A DNA stretch of 64,000 nt, taken from assembly GCA_934255405.1 (NCBI GenBank), contig CAKQNT010000004.1:1-64000 (forward strand), given 5' to 3'. A model generated the notes under the pieces. It was given only the letters and a program-made list of their open reading frames with translations, was not told where the DNA came from and made no database searches. The position numbers and the translations under genes were made by a program. Below are positions 34,932-43,567 of the stretch, one piece after another. The DNA is from an uncultured Alphaproteobacteria bacterium (GTDB lineage Bacteria > Pseudomonadota > Alphaproteobacteria > RF32 > CAG-239). Each line of letters opens with the position of its first letter. Position 1 is the stretch's first letter.

Positions 34932-35864
34932 TTAAAGGGTTTTTGATTGATTGGGCGCGGTGTGGTGCCACATGGTTAAATGACTGTTCTTCTTTATCAG
35001 CAGAATATTGGCCGCCAGAATAACCACACCTCCGGCTATAAGATTCCAGCTAATCGGATTGTGTAAAAACACAATATCCAACACAATGCCTACCACCGGT
35101 TCCAGCAAAAGAATCATACCGATAATGCCGGCAGGTATCTCTCTGTTGGCGGCAAATACCAATATGTTAGCAGGAGTATATATTAGCAAAGCATACACAA
35201 AAAACAACAGCCACAAATGCGGACTTAAATCTAATGACATCTGCTCAAACCCCGAAAACTCGCGCGGGTACCAGTCTTTAGCGACGACATACATTATAAA
35301 CAGCGGAATCACGGCATAAAAACAGGTGCACCAATAGTTAGCGGTCGGAGGAATATCTTTTTTGGAAAAATATTGAGTTACAAATATCCACAATGAGTTG
35401 CCGAAACCGGCTAACAGCGGCAATATTAGACCGCGGATGGATATATTTAATCCCTGCAACGGATTTATCAGCAGAAGGAGCCCCAAAAACATAACACCAA
35501 CTAATATCCATGACGATGTGGGAATATCTCGATGAAAATAAAAACGCTCTATCAGAATTGTCCATACCGGTTGCATATATACCAGCAACAGCACCAGTGT
35601 TACCGACACATTCATATACAATGGCACGCACTCTCCTATCAGCACAATCGTGACTGAAAAGATATATATTAAAGTAATGCTTAAGGGAAAGCGAATAAAA
35701 CGATTGAAATGCCGACGAGCCGACGGCAAAAACACCAAACTTCCGATTAGCACCGGAAATAACATCAACTCAAACGGAGAGGCTCCGTTTATGGCTAAAA
35801 TTTTTGCTCCAAAGACAATTCCTCCAGAAAGCAGACCGGCCACAGCTAAAATAAGATAATTCAT
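34932..35864 (-). CDS. EamA-family transporter
   Basis: A 310-residue membrane protein with ten helices and two EamA repeats. The second ends with GMILLLEPVVGIVLDIVFLHNPISW, a typical family segment. AAAGGAG precedes the ATG. It lies just upstream of the beta-solenoid gene on the same strand with a nine-base gap, so the two are probably co-transcribed. Substrate unknown. Confidence 0.88.
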   Translation of the reverse strand: MNYLILAVAGLLSGGIVFGAKILAINGASPFELMLFPVLIGSLVFLPSARRHFNRFIRFPLSITLIYIFSVTIVLIGECVPLYMNVSVTLVLLLVYMQPVWTILIERFYFHRDIPTSSWILVGVMFLGLLLLINPLQGLNISIRGLILPLLAGFGNSLWIFVTQYFSKKDIPPTANYWCTCFYAVIPLFIMYVVAKDWYPREFSGFEQMSLDLSPHLWLLFFVYALLIYTPANILVFAANREIPAGIIGMILLLEPVVGIVLDIVFLHNPISWNLIAGGVVILAANILLIKKNSHLTMWHHTAPNQSKTL

Positions 35865-35894
35865 CAGTCCGGCTCCTTTGTTAAAGAGTTTGAC

Positions 35895-36209
35895 CTAAGA
35901 TTTAAGCTTTTGCACCTTTTGACGAAGTATATTTATAACAGCCTCAAAATCATCGGCATCATCTAACTTATTGCGACGGATAAAACCGCATTTTTGACAA
36001 CGCTGCACCAAAACATATTTGCCATCTTTTTGTTCAACATCAATCGGCTCCATCAGACCGCCGCAATCAGCAGCGCGATCTCCGGGGTTGATATCCACGT
36101 GCTTTGAATATAAGCAATGCGGACAGTGATTTGTATAGCCGTTGCCAAAAACTTTTGCTCCGCAATGTTCGCAAACAAAGTCTTCCGTATGTCGGGAAAA
36201 GCGTTTCAT
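35895..36209 (-). CDS. RNHCP-domain zinc-ribbon protein
   Basis: About 104 residues. It has two CxxC pairs in the first half (CEHC, CPHC), the characteristic NHCPHCLYSKHVD segment that names the RNHCP family, then CGGLM, and a final zinc knuckle QRCQKCGFIRRNKL. It probably binds RNA or DNA, but its function is unknown. The start MKRFSRHTEDF at 36209 has AGGAG nine bases upstream. Confidence 0.85.
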   Translation of the reverse strand: MKRFSRHTEDFVCEHCGAKVFGNGYTNHCPHCLYSKHVDINPGDRAADCGGLMEPIDVEQKDGKYVLVQRCQKCGFIRRNKLDDADDFEAVINILRQKVQKLKS

Positions 36210-36334
36210 AACCTGCTCCTGTTTTGTTTTGCGCAAAGTCTAATTGATTTGCAAATAAATGTAAAGAGCACCAATAAGCAAAAAAACACTTGCAAATTAA
36301 ATAAATTCGTCTAATTATAAGTCAACCGAGGAAT

Positions 36335-36411
36335 CGGGACTTAGCTCAGCCTGGTAGAGCGCTTGCTTTGGGAGCAAGATGCCGTTGGTTCGAATCCAAT
36401 AGTCCCGACCA
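36335..36411 (+). tRNA. tRNA-Pro(TGG)
   Basis: Complete cloverleaf: acceptor CGGGACT/AGTCCCG, anticodon stem CTTGC/GCAAG with loop TTTGGGA (anticodon TGG), T-arm GTTGG-TTCGAAT-CCAAT, A discriminator and encoded CCA (36409-36411). It is followed at once by two 150-base units built from its own 3' end. Confidence 0.97.
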
Positions 36412-36711
36412 TTCTTTGGGATATTATTGGGAGTTTTACTATTGGATGAGAACCAACGGGCGTTGGTTCGACTACAAGGAATAGGCAATACGGGGGTATT
36501 GCCGGTTTGCCAGAGGCAAAATTCCGCAGGAGCAACTTTAGTAATCCAATAGTCCCGACCATTCTTTGGGATATTATTGGGGGTTTTACTATTGGATGAG
36601 AACCAACGGGCGTTGGTTCGACTACAAGGAATAGGCAATACGGGGGTATTGCCGGTTTGCCAAAGGCAAAATTCCGCAGGAGCAACTTTAGTAATCCAAT
36701 AGTCCCGACCA
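36412..36711 (+). repeat. Two tandem 150-base units derived from the 3' end of tRNA-Pro(TGG)
   Basis: The units (about 36411-36560 and 36561-36710) differ at two positions. Each has an inverted T-arm copy, then a direct copy, making a perfect foldback GAACCAACG-GG-CGTTGGTTC (36450-36469). Then the T-loop is broken after TTCGA by a 72-base insert (36472-36543 in unit 1), and the tRNA resumes with ATCCAATAGTCCCGACC. The insert has hairpins GGCAATAC-GGGG-GTATTGCC (36484-36503) and TTTGCC-AGA-GGCAAA (36506-36520); in unit 2 the second loop is AAA. Reading frames across this on the minus strand are not genes. Confidence 0.9.
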
Positions 36712-36739
36712 TTCTTTGGGGTTTATGATATTTTATTAA

Positions 36740-36816
36740 GGTCCCGTAGCTCAGCTGGATAGAGCAACAGCCTTCTAAGCTGTGGGTCAGAGGTTCGAAT
36801 CCTCTCGGGATCGCCA
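36740..36816 (+). tRNA. tRNA-Arg(TCT)
   Basis: Acceptor GGTCCCG/CGGGATC (one G-U), D-arm GCTCAGCTGGATAGAGC, anticodon stem ACAGC/GCTGT with loop CTTCTAA (TCT), T-arm CAGAGGTTCGAATCCTCT, G discriminator and encoded CCA (36814-36816). Confidence 0.97.
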
Positions 36817-37054
36817 TTATAAAGAAAGCCTGCCTTGTGCAGGCTTTTTTTATAATCCTGAGAGACCGCAGGATTTGAACCTCTGACACAGAGGTTCGAC
36901 TACCAGCGAAAGCGATACGGGAGTATCGCGGTCAGCCTTTGGGCTGATGAGCGCCAGTGCAACTCAAGCAAAGCGCAGAGTAATCCTCTCGGGATCGCCA
37001 TTATAAAGAAAGCCTGCCTTGTGCAGGCTTTTTTTATAATCCTGAGAGACCGCT
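36817..37054 (+). repeat. tRNA-Arg-derived element: 184-base unit plus partial second copy
   Basis: Unit 36816-36999 repeats its first 55 bases at 37000-37054. It contains the terminator, an inverted T-arm (GCAGGATTTGAACCTCTGAC), a perfect foldback GAACCTCTG-ACA-CAGAGGTTC (36877-36897), then an 83-base insert (36900-36982) splitting the T-loop before ATCCTCTCGGGATCGCCA. The insert begins CTAC and ends AGTA, as in the tRNA-Pro units. Its hairpins are GCGATAC-GGGA-GTATCGC (36912-36929) and TCAGCC-TTTG-GGCTGA (36932-36947), in the same order as there. No gene lies between here and 37187. Confidence 0.9.
36825..36852 (+). terminator. Terminator of tRNA-Arg
   Basis: Hairpin AAAGCCTGC-CTTGT-GCAGGCTTT followed by more T. 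It is flanked by ATTATAAA and TTTATAAT, so the whole is palindromic. An identical second copy lies at about 37009-37036, after the tRNA-derived element. Confidence 0.92.
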
Positions 37055-37186
37055 TAGCCATTACTTTGACGTAGAAGCAGCAGTGAATAACTATTACACA
37101 ATATGTGTTTTTTATTGCTTTTATTATATATGGTGATAGAGTTGCGAGGTTCTTGATTAACGGCATTAATAATAGGGGCTAGTTTT

Positions 37187-37795
37187 ATGTTTGGACATTT
37201 TAATTTACAGCAAACCATCAGCGCATTTTTTGTTTTGTTTGCGATTATTGATATTGTTGGTTCACTCCCGATTTTTTTGGATTTAAAACGACGCGGACGC
37301 AAAATTAACGCCGGCAAAGCCACTTTGCTATCTTTTATTATGTTTGTGATATTCTTCTTTGTAGGAGAGGCTTTTCTCACCTTGTTCAGCGTTGATATAT
37401 CATCATTTGCAATCGCCGGTTCTTTGATTATCTTTGTAATGGCTCTGGAGATGATTCTGGATATTCGCATTTTTCAGGATACTGATGACGCCCCCAAAGA
37501 TTCTACTTTCTTTCCGGTAGTGTTTCCGCTGATTGCCGGTGCCGGCGCGCTTACAACTCTGATTTCCATCCGCTCGCAATATGACAGCATAAATATTTTT
37601 ATTGCGGTTTGTGCTAATATGGTAATTATCTATGCTGTCTTGAAACTGGCCAAAAAGATTGAGCAATTATTGGGAGCCGGTATTATCTATATGGTGCGTA
37701 AATTCTTTGGAATTATCTTATTGGCGATTTCAGTCAAACTGTTTACCTCCAATTTGACATATATGATTGAAAAATATATTACAGCCGCCCACTAA
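37187..37795 (+). CDS. MarC-family membrane protein
   Basis: A 202-residue, six-helix protein of the MarC/UPF0056 family: FFVLFAIIDIVGSLPIFLDL at the start, FAIAGSLIIFVMALEMI and FPVVFPLIAGAGALTTLISI in the middle. Function is unknown, and early links to multidrug resistance have not held. It follows the tRNA elements and ends at a terminator shared with radC. Confidence 0.9.
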   Translation: MFGHFNLQQTISAFFVLFAIIDIVGSLPIFLDLKRRGRKINAGKATLLSFIMFVIFFFVGEAFLTLFSVDISSFAIAGSLIIFVMALEMILDIRIFQDTDDAPKDSTFFPVVFPLIAGAGALTTLISIRSQYDSINIFIAVCANMVIIYAVLKLAKKIEQLLGAGIIYMVRKFFGIILLAISVKLFTSNLTYMIEKYITAAH

Positions 37796-37796
37796 T

Positions 37797-37824
37797 AAAA
37801 AAAGCGCCTTTCGGGGCGCTTTTT
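37797..37824 (+). terminator. Bidirectional terminator between marC-like gene and radC
   Basis: AGCGCC-TTTCGG-GGCGCT flanked by A and T runs (37803-37808, 37815-37820). Confidence 0.92.
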
Positions 37825-37831
37825 ATATCTG

Positions 37832-38542
37832 CTAGGGTTTTAGCAAATTCTGGGCAAAGCTGTAACTATCGGTTTTGCTGATTACCAAATGCTCAAGCAA
37901 CTTTATACCGATGGCTTCACACGCTTCTTTGATGCGTATGGTCATGGCGATATCTGCCTGAGAGGGCTGAACATTGCCGGAGGGGTGATTGTGCACCATT
38001 ATAATGGAAAACGCTTTGTTGCCCATAGCCGCTTTGACAACTTCTCTCGGGTGAATTGCCACGCTGTTAATGGTGCCTCGTTGCAATATCTCTTGTCCGG
38101 TAATATGCAATTTGGCATCCAGATATATCAGGCGCAATTCTTCGACATCTGAATAACACATGGTGGAGCGGCAATAGTCAATAAGACTATCGGTGTTGAG
38201 AATTATGGGCGTGTCTAATGACTGGAGGCTCTGCCAACTGCATCTGTCTGCCGCCACACTGATTATCTTTAAGACCGTTGCCGTATGCTCTTTGATGCCG
38301 TCTACGGCAGTCAGATGCTCCAACGGAGCTTTGATTACCTCGCTAAAGCTGCCAAATTTGGCAATCAACTGCTTTGCCAGCGGTTTGACATCTCTTCGGG
38401 GTAAGGCAATTGTCAACACAAGTTCCAACAATTCATAATCAGCCATATCTCGCCCACCGCCGAGCAGAAATCTCTGCCGCAAGCGTTCGCGATGTCCGAC
38501 ATAGTCCGGTTGGATTTCTTTTTTGGTCATGCAGTCCGCCAT
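37832..38542 (-). CDS. radC: RadC-family JAB/MPN protein
   Basis: A 236-residue protein. An N-terminal helix-hairpin-helix region (KFGSFSEVIKAPLEHLTAVDGIKEHTATVL) precedes the MPN/JAB domain with the metal motif VHNHPSGNVQPSQAD (about residues 187-201). Despite the name, a DNA-repair role is unproven. It follows map by three bases in the order sfsA-map-radC seen in alphaproteobacteria. Confidence 0.92.
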   Translation of the reverse strand: MADCMTKKEIQPDYVGHRERLRQRFLLGGGRDMADYELLELVLTIALPRRDVKPLAKQLIAKFGSFSEVIKAPLEHLTAVDGIKEHTATVLKIISVAADRCSWQSLQSLDTPIILNTDSLIDYCRSTMCYSDVEELRLIYLDAKLHITGQEILQRGTINSVAIHPREVVKAAMGNKAFSIIMVHNHPSGNVQPSQADIAMTIRIKEACEAIGIKLLEHLVISKTDSYSFAQNLLKP

Positions 38543-38545
38543 TGC

Positions 38546-39352
38546 TTAAAGTTTATAAGGAGGTTTATCCAAACCCTTTGGCGAGTAGGTAAAGACCTCA
38601 TAGCCGTCTTTGGTAACTGCTAAAGAGTGCTCAAACTGAGCCGATAAGCTCTTGTCTCTGGTAACTGCAGTCCAGCCGTTTTGCAAGATGATGCCATCTG
38701 GTTTGCCAATATTTATCATCGGTTCGATAGTAAAGAACATTCCCTCTTCCAGCAACGCGCCGGTGCCTTTGCGACCACAGTGGAGAACATTTGGCTCATC
38801 GTGAAATACTTGTCCCAAACCGTGTCCGCAAAACATATCAACAACCGAGTAGCCGTATTTGTGCGCCCATTCTTCAATAACAGCGCCAATATCGCCCAGC
38901 CTTGCCCCAGGACGAACAACGTCAATACCGCGCATCATACACTCATAAGTAACTTCGCACAAACGCTTGGCCTTGATTTTGGGAGCCCCGACGTAATACA
39001 TACGACTGGTGTCGCCATACCAGCCATCGACAATGGCGGTAACATCAATATTAACAATATCACCATCCGCCAACTTGCGTTCATAGTCAGGAATACCGTG
39101 ACAAATTACGTGGTTGATAGAAATGCAGGTTGACTTGGGATATCCGTGATAGCCCAAACAAGCGGGAATTGCTCCCTTGCCGACCATAAATTCGCGGCAC
39201 AAATCATCAAGCTCTCCGGTAGTTACCCCCACCTGAACATGAGGAGTGATAAAATCCAAGCATTCGGCGGCGACTTTTCCGGCAACGCGCATTTTTTCGT
39301 AGTCTGACGGATCGTCATGAATTACTATTCCGTCTTTTCTTTTATATGACAC
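38546..39352 (-). CDS. map: Methionine aminopeptidase, type I
   Basis: A 268-residue metalloprotease that trims the initiator Met. The five metal ligands are visible: Asp in NIDVTAIVDGWYGDTS (two), His in GHGLGQVFHDEP, Glu in FTIEPMI and Glu in QFEHSLAVT. It lies between sfsA and radC on the same strand. Confidence 0.96.
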   Translation of the reverse strand: MSYKRKDGIVIHDDPSDYEKMRVAGKVAAECLDFITPHVQVGVTTGELDDLCREFMVGKGAIPACLGYHGYPKSTCISINHVICHGIPDYERKLADGDIVNIDVTAIVDGWYGDTSRMYYVGAPKIKAKRLCEVTYECMMRGIDVVRPGARLGDIGAVIEEWAHKYGYSVVDMFCGHGLGQVFHDEPNVLHCGRKGTGALLEEGMFFTIEPMINIGKPDGIILQNGWTAVTRDKSLSAQFEHSLAVTKDGYEVFTYSPKGLDKPPYKL

Positions 39353-39367
39353 AGTTAATCCTTTCTT

Positions 39368-40066
39368 CTAGTATACAATCGGTATAATCTGAGACAGTGT
39401 TACTCTTTTTTTATTTATATTGCAACTGTATCCGACAAAATTCAATCCGTTTTTTGCGGCATCAAAAATTTTGGCGGCAGCCAGCGGAGAATACTTCCAG
39501 CTAAAATGAAGCTCTTGGCAATCGGTGCGCGACATAATCATAAACACACAGGTTTTGTGGCCTTGGGCGCGCAGTTTCTGCATCTCTTCAAACATTTCCA
39601 TCTCAAAAAAATTAACCTCAGTCGGAAAAACGGCGCCGGCGCCAAACTTGTGATAGACATTGGTTACAAACACAAAACATTTATCGCCTCCGGCAGAACT
39701 CAACTCAAAATCAATATGCGGCAGGTGATCTGTGGCATCAAGCCTGCGGCACGAAGAATATTCGGCAAACTCCGGCAAACGTCCTTCATTAAACGCCTCT
39801 TCAAACAAATCATTATTACGGTTGGGACGACAATAAATCAGCCCGTTGTTTTGTTCAATAAACTCAAGCTCATAGGGGATTTTGCGCCCTTTGCCGGCGG
39901 TGCTTCCGGCATAGACAATCACACCAGGGACACACATCTGTACAATATCATAAGCAGAACAAAAAATCGGCTTGACGGAGCCATCGGCAAATTCGGCATC
40001 AATAATCACTCCGTTGTATTTGCCGACCACGGTTGCTTTTGTCAGATCAGCGGTAACTTCAACCAT
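39368..40066 (-). CDS. sfsA: SfsA-family protein (DNA/RNA nuclease)
   Basis: About 232 residues. It has an N-terminal OB-like part with PGVIVYAGSTAGKGRKIPYELEFIEQ, in which the usual anion-binding Asn/Ser-rich loop is altered, and a PD-(D/E)xK-like core (DFELSSAGGDKCFVFVTNVYHK, TEVNFFEMEMFEEMQKL, AQGHKTCVFMIMSRTD). The sequence is rather diverged from E. coli SfsA. The start at 40066 has GGAG eight bases upstream. A promoter (TTGTCA-16-TATAAT) lies just before it. Confidence 0.82.
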   Translation of the reverse strand: MVEVTADLTKATVVGKYNGVIIDAEFADGSVKPIFCSAYDIVQMCVPGVIVYAGSTAGKGRKIPYELEFIEQNNGLIYCRPNRNNDLFEEAFNEGRLPEFAEYSSCRRLDATDHLPHIDFELSSAGGDKCFVFVTNVYHKFGAGAVFPTEVNFFEMEMFEEMQKLRAQGHKTCVFMIMSRTDCQELHFSWKYSPLAAAKIFDAAKNGLNFVGYSCNINKKRVTLSQIIPIVY

Positions 40067-40089
40067 ATTTTTCTCCATTTGCGCAATAT

Positions 40090-40117
40090 ATTATACAATA
40101 CTCTGCCGACTTGACAA
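40090..40117 (-). promoter_or_regulatory. Sigma-70-type promoter for sfsA-map-radC
   Basis: On the minus strand TTGTCA (40112-40117) and TATAAT (40090-40095) are 16 bases apart, ending 24 bases before the sfsA ATG. Confidence 0.7.
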
Positions 40118-40223
40118 GCACAAGTGTTGTTTTGGTTGCTTATTATAAAAAATTGCTGGACAGAATCGCAAGATTGCATTATCAATACGAGGTTAAACAT
40201 TTTTAGATTTTGGGAAGTATAAA

Positions 40224-42857
40224 ATGACTGTTACCGTTAATCAAATCAGAAGCACTTTTCTGAACTATTTTGCCAAGAACGGACACAAAATTGTGCCGTC
40301 TTCTTCTCTGGTTCCTAACAATGACCCTACCCTGATGTTTACCAACTCGGGCATGGTGCAGTTCAAAAACATTTTTACCGGCAACGAAGCCGCACCCTAC
40401 AGCCGAGCAACCACTTCCCAAAAATCGGTTCGCGCCGGCGGCAAGCACAATGATTTGGACAGCGTCGGTTATGATGTGCGCCACCATACTTTTTTTGAAA
40501 TGCTCGGCAACTTCTCGTTTGGCGACTATTTTAAAGATGAGGCTATTGCCTATGCGTGGGAACTGGTTACCAAAGAGTTTGGATTGCCAAAAGATAAATT
40601 GGCGGTTACGGTGTTCCATACCGACGAGGTTTCGCGCAATATTTGGCGCAAGGTTTCCGGTCTGCCGGAAGACCGCATTATCGGAATCAAAACCAAAGAT
40701 AACTTTTGGCAGATGGGCGATACCGGTCCTTGCGGCTATTGCTCAGAAATTTTTTATGACCACGGCGAGCAGGTTTGGGGCGGACTTCCGGGGACTCCGG
40801 AAGAAGACGGCGACCGCTGGATTGAGATTTGGAATCTGGTATTTGACGAATTTGAAGACCTGCCGGATGGAACGCGTATCGGCTTAAAGCAAAAATGTAT
40901 TGATACCGGAATGGGCTTGGAGCGTATCTCAGCTATTTTGCAGGGTGTGCACTCCAACTACGATATTGATTTGTTTCAGAATCTGATTAAAGCGATTGCC
41001 GATATTGCCAACTCCGATCCTAAGGGTCCTCTGCAGTCTTCTCACAATGTGATTGCCGACCACCTGCGCGCAACCGCGTTTTTGATTGCGGACGGCGTCT
41101 TGCCTTCTAATGAAGGCCGCGGCTATGTTTTGCGCCGCATTATGCGACGCGCTATGCGCCACACCCACCTGTTGGGAGTTGATGAGCCGATGATTTATAA
41201 ATTATTGCCGGCTTTGCAGAAAGAAATGGGCGAGGCTTATCCGGAACTATATAGCGCCGAGGATTTGATTAGAGAAACAATCAAACTAGAAGAAGAGCGT
41301 TTTATCCGCACGATGGACAAAGGTCTTAAACTTTTAGATGAAGAAACAGTCAACCTTAAAGAAGGTGATGTCTTGAATGGCGAAACTGCGTTCAGGCTCT
41401 ATGACACATACGGTTTTCCGCTGGATTTGACAGAAGACGCCCTCAAAAACCGCGGAATAAAAGTTGACACCGAGGCTTTTGACAAGGCTATGGAGCGCCA
41501 AAAGGCCGAAGCTCGCAAAAATTGGGCCGGATCCGGAGATGCCGGAACCGAAAAAATCTGGTTTGAAATGCAAGATAAGCTTGGGGATACCGAGTTTTTG
41601 GGCTACACAAGCCTCAAGTCAGACTGCCAAATAACCGCTTTGGTGCAAAATGGAAAATCAGTGGAATCTGTTGCCAACGGAGAGTTCTTCCTGCTGGCAA
41701 ACCAAACTCCGTTTTATGCTGAAATGGGCGGACAAGTCGGCGATATCGGCATAATTAAAGGCGATGACTTTGAGATTGAAGTAACAGACACCAAGAAAAA
41801 ACTTGACGGGCTGTATGTTCATGTTTGCAAAATGGTTAGCGGCACAGTTAAAAATTCTGACACCGCGACTTTTTGTGTTGATGAAGAAAATCGCAGCAAT
41901 ATTGCCGGCAACCACACGGTTACCCACCTGCTCCATCGGGCTCTGCAAGACAAATTCGGCAAAACCGTTACTCAAAAGGGCTCTTTGGTGGCAGCCGACA
42001 GAATGCGTTTTGATATCGCCTACCCTAAGCAGATTAGCGAAGAAGAATTGCGTGATTTGGAAGATGCCGTAAACCAAATGATTCGCGCTAACTATCCGGT
42101 GACCACCAAACTGATGAGTCAGGATGAAGCCGTGCAATCCGGTGCTATGGCCTTGTTTGGTGAGAAATATGGTGACGAGGTTCGGGTTGTTTGCGTTGGT
42201 GACGGAGTTTCTCGCGAGCTTTGCGGCGGAACGCACGTTAAACAAACCGGCGATATTGGATATTTTAACATTGTAAGCGAGGGAGCTGTCGCCGCCGGAG
42301 TGCGTCGTCTGGAATGCGTAAGCGGCAAAGGAGCTGAAAAACACACTCAGGAAATTGAAGATAAGTTGCGCCATATCAGTCAATGCCTAAAATCCGGTTT
42401 CTCAGATGTTGAAATGCGAGTTGCTCAAATATTGGAAGAGAAAAAAGCACTTGAGGCTCAAATATTTGAGCTCAAAAAGAAGTTGGTAAGCAATAAAGCG
42501 GCAGATAATCCGAATAACTATGAAGATGTTAACGGAGTTCATTTTGTGGCGCGTATTTTGGAGAATATCACCACCAAAGAGCTTAAGGCATTTGTTGATG
42601 AAGTAAAATCTCAATATCCCGAGAATCTGATTGTCGCCCTGTTTACAGCCAATGAGGGCAAAGCTTCGGTGGTTATCGGCGTTACGGAAGACCTCAAAAA
42701 TAAACTGCCGGCTAACCAACTGATTCAGGCTGTAGCTCCGTTTGTTGGCGCAAATGGCGGCGGCGGACGTCCGGATATGGCTCAAACCGGCGGTTCTGAC
42801 GTCACTCGTTTGGATCAGGCGGTTGAAGCTATCAGAACAGCTATTCGCACTCACTAA
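40224..42857 (+). CDS. alaS: Alanyl-tRNA synthetase
   Basis: An 877-residue class II synthetase with all domains: catalytic core (TSQKSVRAGGKHNDLDSVGYDVRHHTFFEMLGNFSFGDYF, written here as TSQKSVRAGGKHND and HHTFFEMLGNFSFGDYF), editing domain with the zinc motif HxxxH (HTVTHLLH) and CGGTHVKQTG, and the C-Ala oligomerisation domain ending GGGGRPDMAQTGG. GGGAAG precedes the ATG. A dispersed palindromic repeat begins 20 bases past the stop. Confidence 0.97.
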   Translation: MTVTVNQIRSTFLNYFAKNGHKIVPSSSLVPNNDPTLMFTNSGMVQFKNIFTGNEAAPYSRATTSQKSVRAGGKHNDLDSVGYDVRHHTFFEMLGNFSFGDYFKDEAIAYAWELVTKEFGLPKDKLAVTVFHTDEVSRNIWRKVSGLPEDRIIGIKTKDNFWQMGDTGPCGYCSEIFYDHGEQVWGGLPGTPEEDGDRWIEIWNLVFDEFEDLPDGTRIGLKQKCIDTGMGLERISAILQGVHSNYDIDLFQNLIKAIADIANSDPKGPLQSSHNVIADHLRATAFLIADGVLPSNEGRGYVLRRIMRRAMRHTHLLGVDEPMIYKLLPALQKEMGEAYPELYSAEDLIRETIKLEEERFIRTMDKGLKLLDEETVNLKEGDVLNGETAFRLYDTYGFPLDLTEDALKNRGIKVDTEAFDKAMERQKAEARKNWAGSGDAGTEKIWFEMQDKLGDTEFLGYTSLKSDCQITALVQNGKSVESVANGEFFLLANQTPFYAEMGGQVGDIGIIKGDDFEIEVTDTKKKLDGLYVHVCKMVSGTVKNSDTATFCVDEENRSNIAGNHTVTHLLHRALQDKFGKTVTQKGSLVAADRMRFDIAYPKQISEEELRDLEDAVNQMIRANYPVTTKLMSQDEAVQSGAMALFGEKYGDEVRVVCVGDGVSRELCGGTHVKQTGDIGYFNIVSEGAVAAGVRRLECVSGKGAEKHTQEIEDKLRHISQCLKSGFSDVEMRVAQILEEKKALEAQIFELKKKLVSNKAADNPNNYEDVNGVHFVARILENITTKELKAFVDEVKSQYPENLIVALFTANEGKASVVIGVTEDLKNKLPANQLIQAVAPFVGANGGGGRPDMAQTGGSDVTRLDQAVEAIRTAIRTH

Positions 42858-42876
42858 CCCGCAACGGCGGGTGGCG

Positions 42877-43256
42877 CTGGGTAGCACCCAGTGGCGTTAG
42901 CAAGAATTTACTCGCTTGCTCGCCGTTGGCTCGGCGCTCGGGATAGTGCCTGTTTTGCCGACCAGACTCCGTCATTGCGAGGCGAACCTTAGTGAACCGA
43001 AGCTGGGCAGCGCCCAGTGGCATTCGCAAGAATTTACTCGCCGCTCACTGCGTTCGGGGCTCGGGATAGAGTCGGACTTGTCGTCCGGTGTCATTCCGGC
43101 GAACGCCGGAATCCAGTGAAAAAACATGTCATGCCTCGATTGCGGAACGCAATCGTCAGGGCATCTTCCGTACTAACATTTAAAAAGCTCGGAAGACCGC
43201 TTGACCTCGGGCGAGAATACTCGCCTCTCGGAGCGGTGACAGTCTTTATTCTATCT
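42877..43256. repeat. Dispersed repeats and palindromes between alaS and the flagellin gene
   Basis: Two copies of the family at 23915 (about 42877-42955 and 42972-43070, with the second CTGGGC-AGC-GCCCAG hairpin at 43004-43018). Then comes the widespread motif GTCATTCCGGCGAACGCCGG (about 43089), and a long hairpin with CGATTGCG-GAA-CGCAATCG near 43137-43155 and outer ATGCC/GGGCAT arms. A GGCGAG-AATA-CTCGCC hairpin follows at about 43210. No gene. Confidence 0.8.
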
Positions 43257-43419
43257 CACCCCCATCTAAATCGTCTAGCTTAGTAAGTTCGCCAAGGCTC
43301 ACTAACCTTGCCAATTCCAACTAAGCCTCGCTGCCCAGCGCTGGCGCTTGCTTGCTCGGCAAGTTTCATTGCTTGGCTCATAAAAATAATCATTACTTTG
43401 ATTATTTTTATTTCACAGG

Positions 43420-43554
43420 GTCACTTGTTTACTAGTTTCGCTGCGCTTGCTCACGCTGTACTTGCTCAACAAGTAAACTTACGCCGCTTGTGGCAAAAAC
43501 AACCGGAGCAATGGTTGTTTTTATCCTCGCGCCCCGTCGATGGGGAAGACTTAT
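43420..43554. repeat. Direct repeat flanking the flagellin gene, downstream copy
   Basis: 135 bases that recur at 45825-45959 in the same orientation with about nine differences. A shorter linked piece (43257-43308) matches 45766-45816. It includes the terminator at 43495-43522. Confidence 0.85.
43495..43524 (-). terminator. Terminator of the flagellin gene
   Basis: Ten-pair hairpin AAAAACAACC / GGTTGTTTTT (43495-43504, 43513-43522), T-rich on both strands. The same hairpin occurs in the upstream repeat copy at about 45899-45927. Confidence 0.85.
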
Positions 43555-43567
43555 ATGGCATTAAATT

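Noticed and set aside
36412..36711. Possible CRISPR array (exact 150-base period)
   Set aside because: Only two units, both made of tRNA 3' end plus a shared insert. No short repeat with unique spacers, and no cas gene in the window.
36315..37166. Minus-strand open frames of 88-182 codons across the tRNA genes
   Set aside because: They translate tRNAs and tRNA-derived repeats in reverse. Internal repetition follows the 150- and 184-base units, and no ribosome sites are seen.
42841..43283. Short open frames after alaS
   Set aside because: Again the dispersed repeat and the GTCATTCCGGCGAACGCCGG motif; no coding character of their own.
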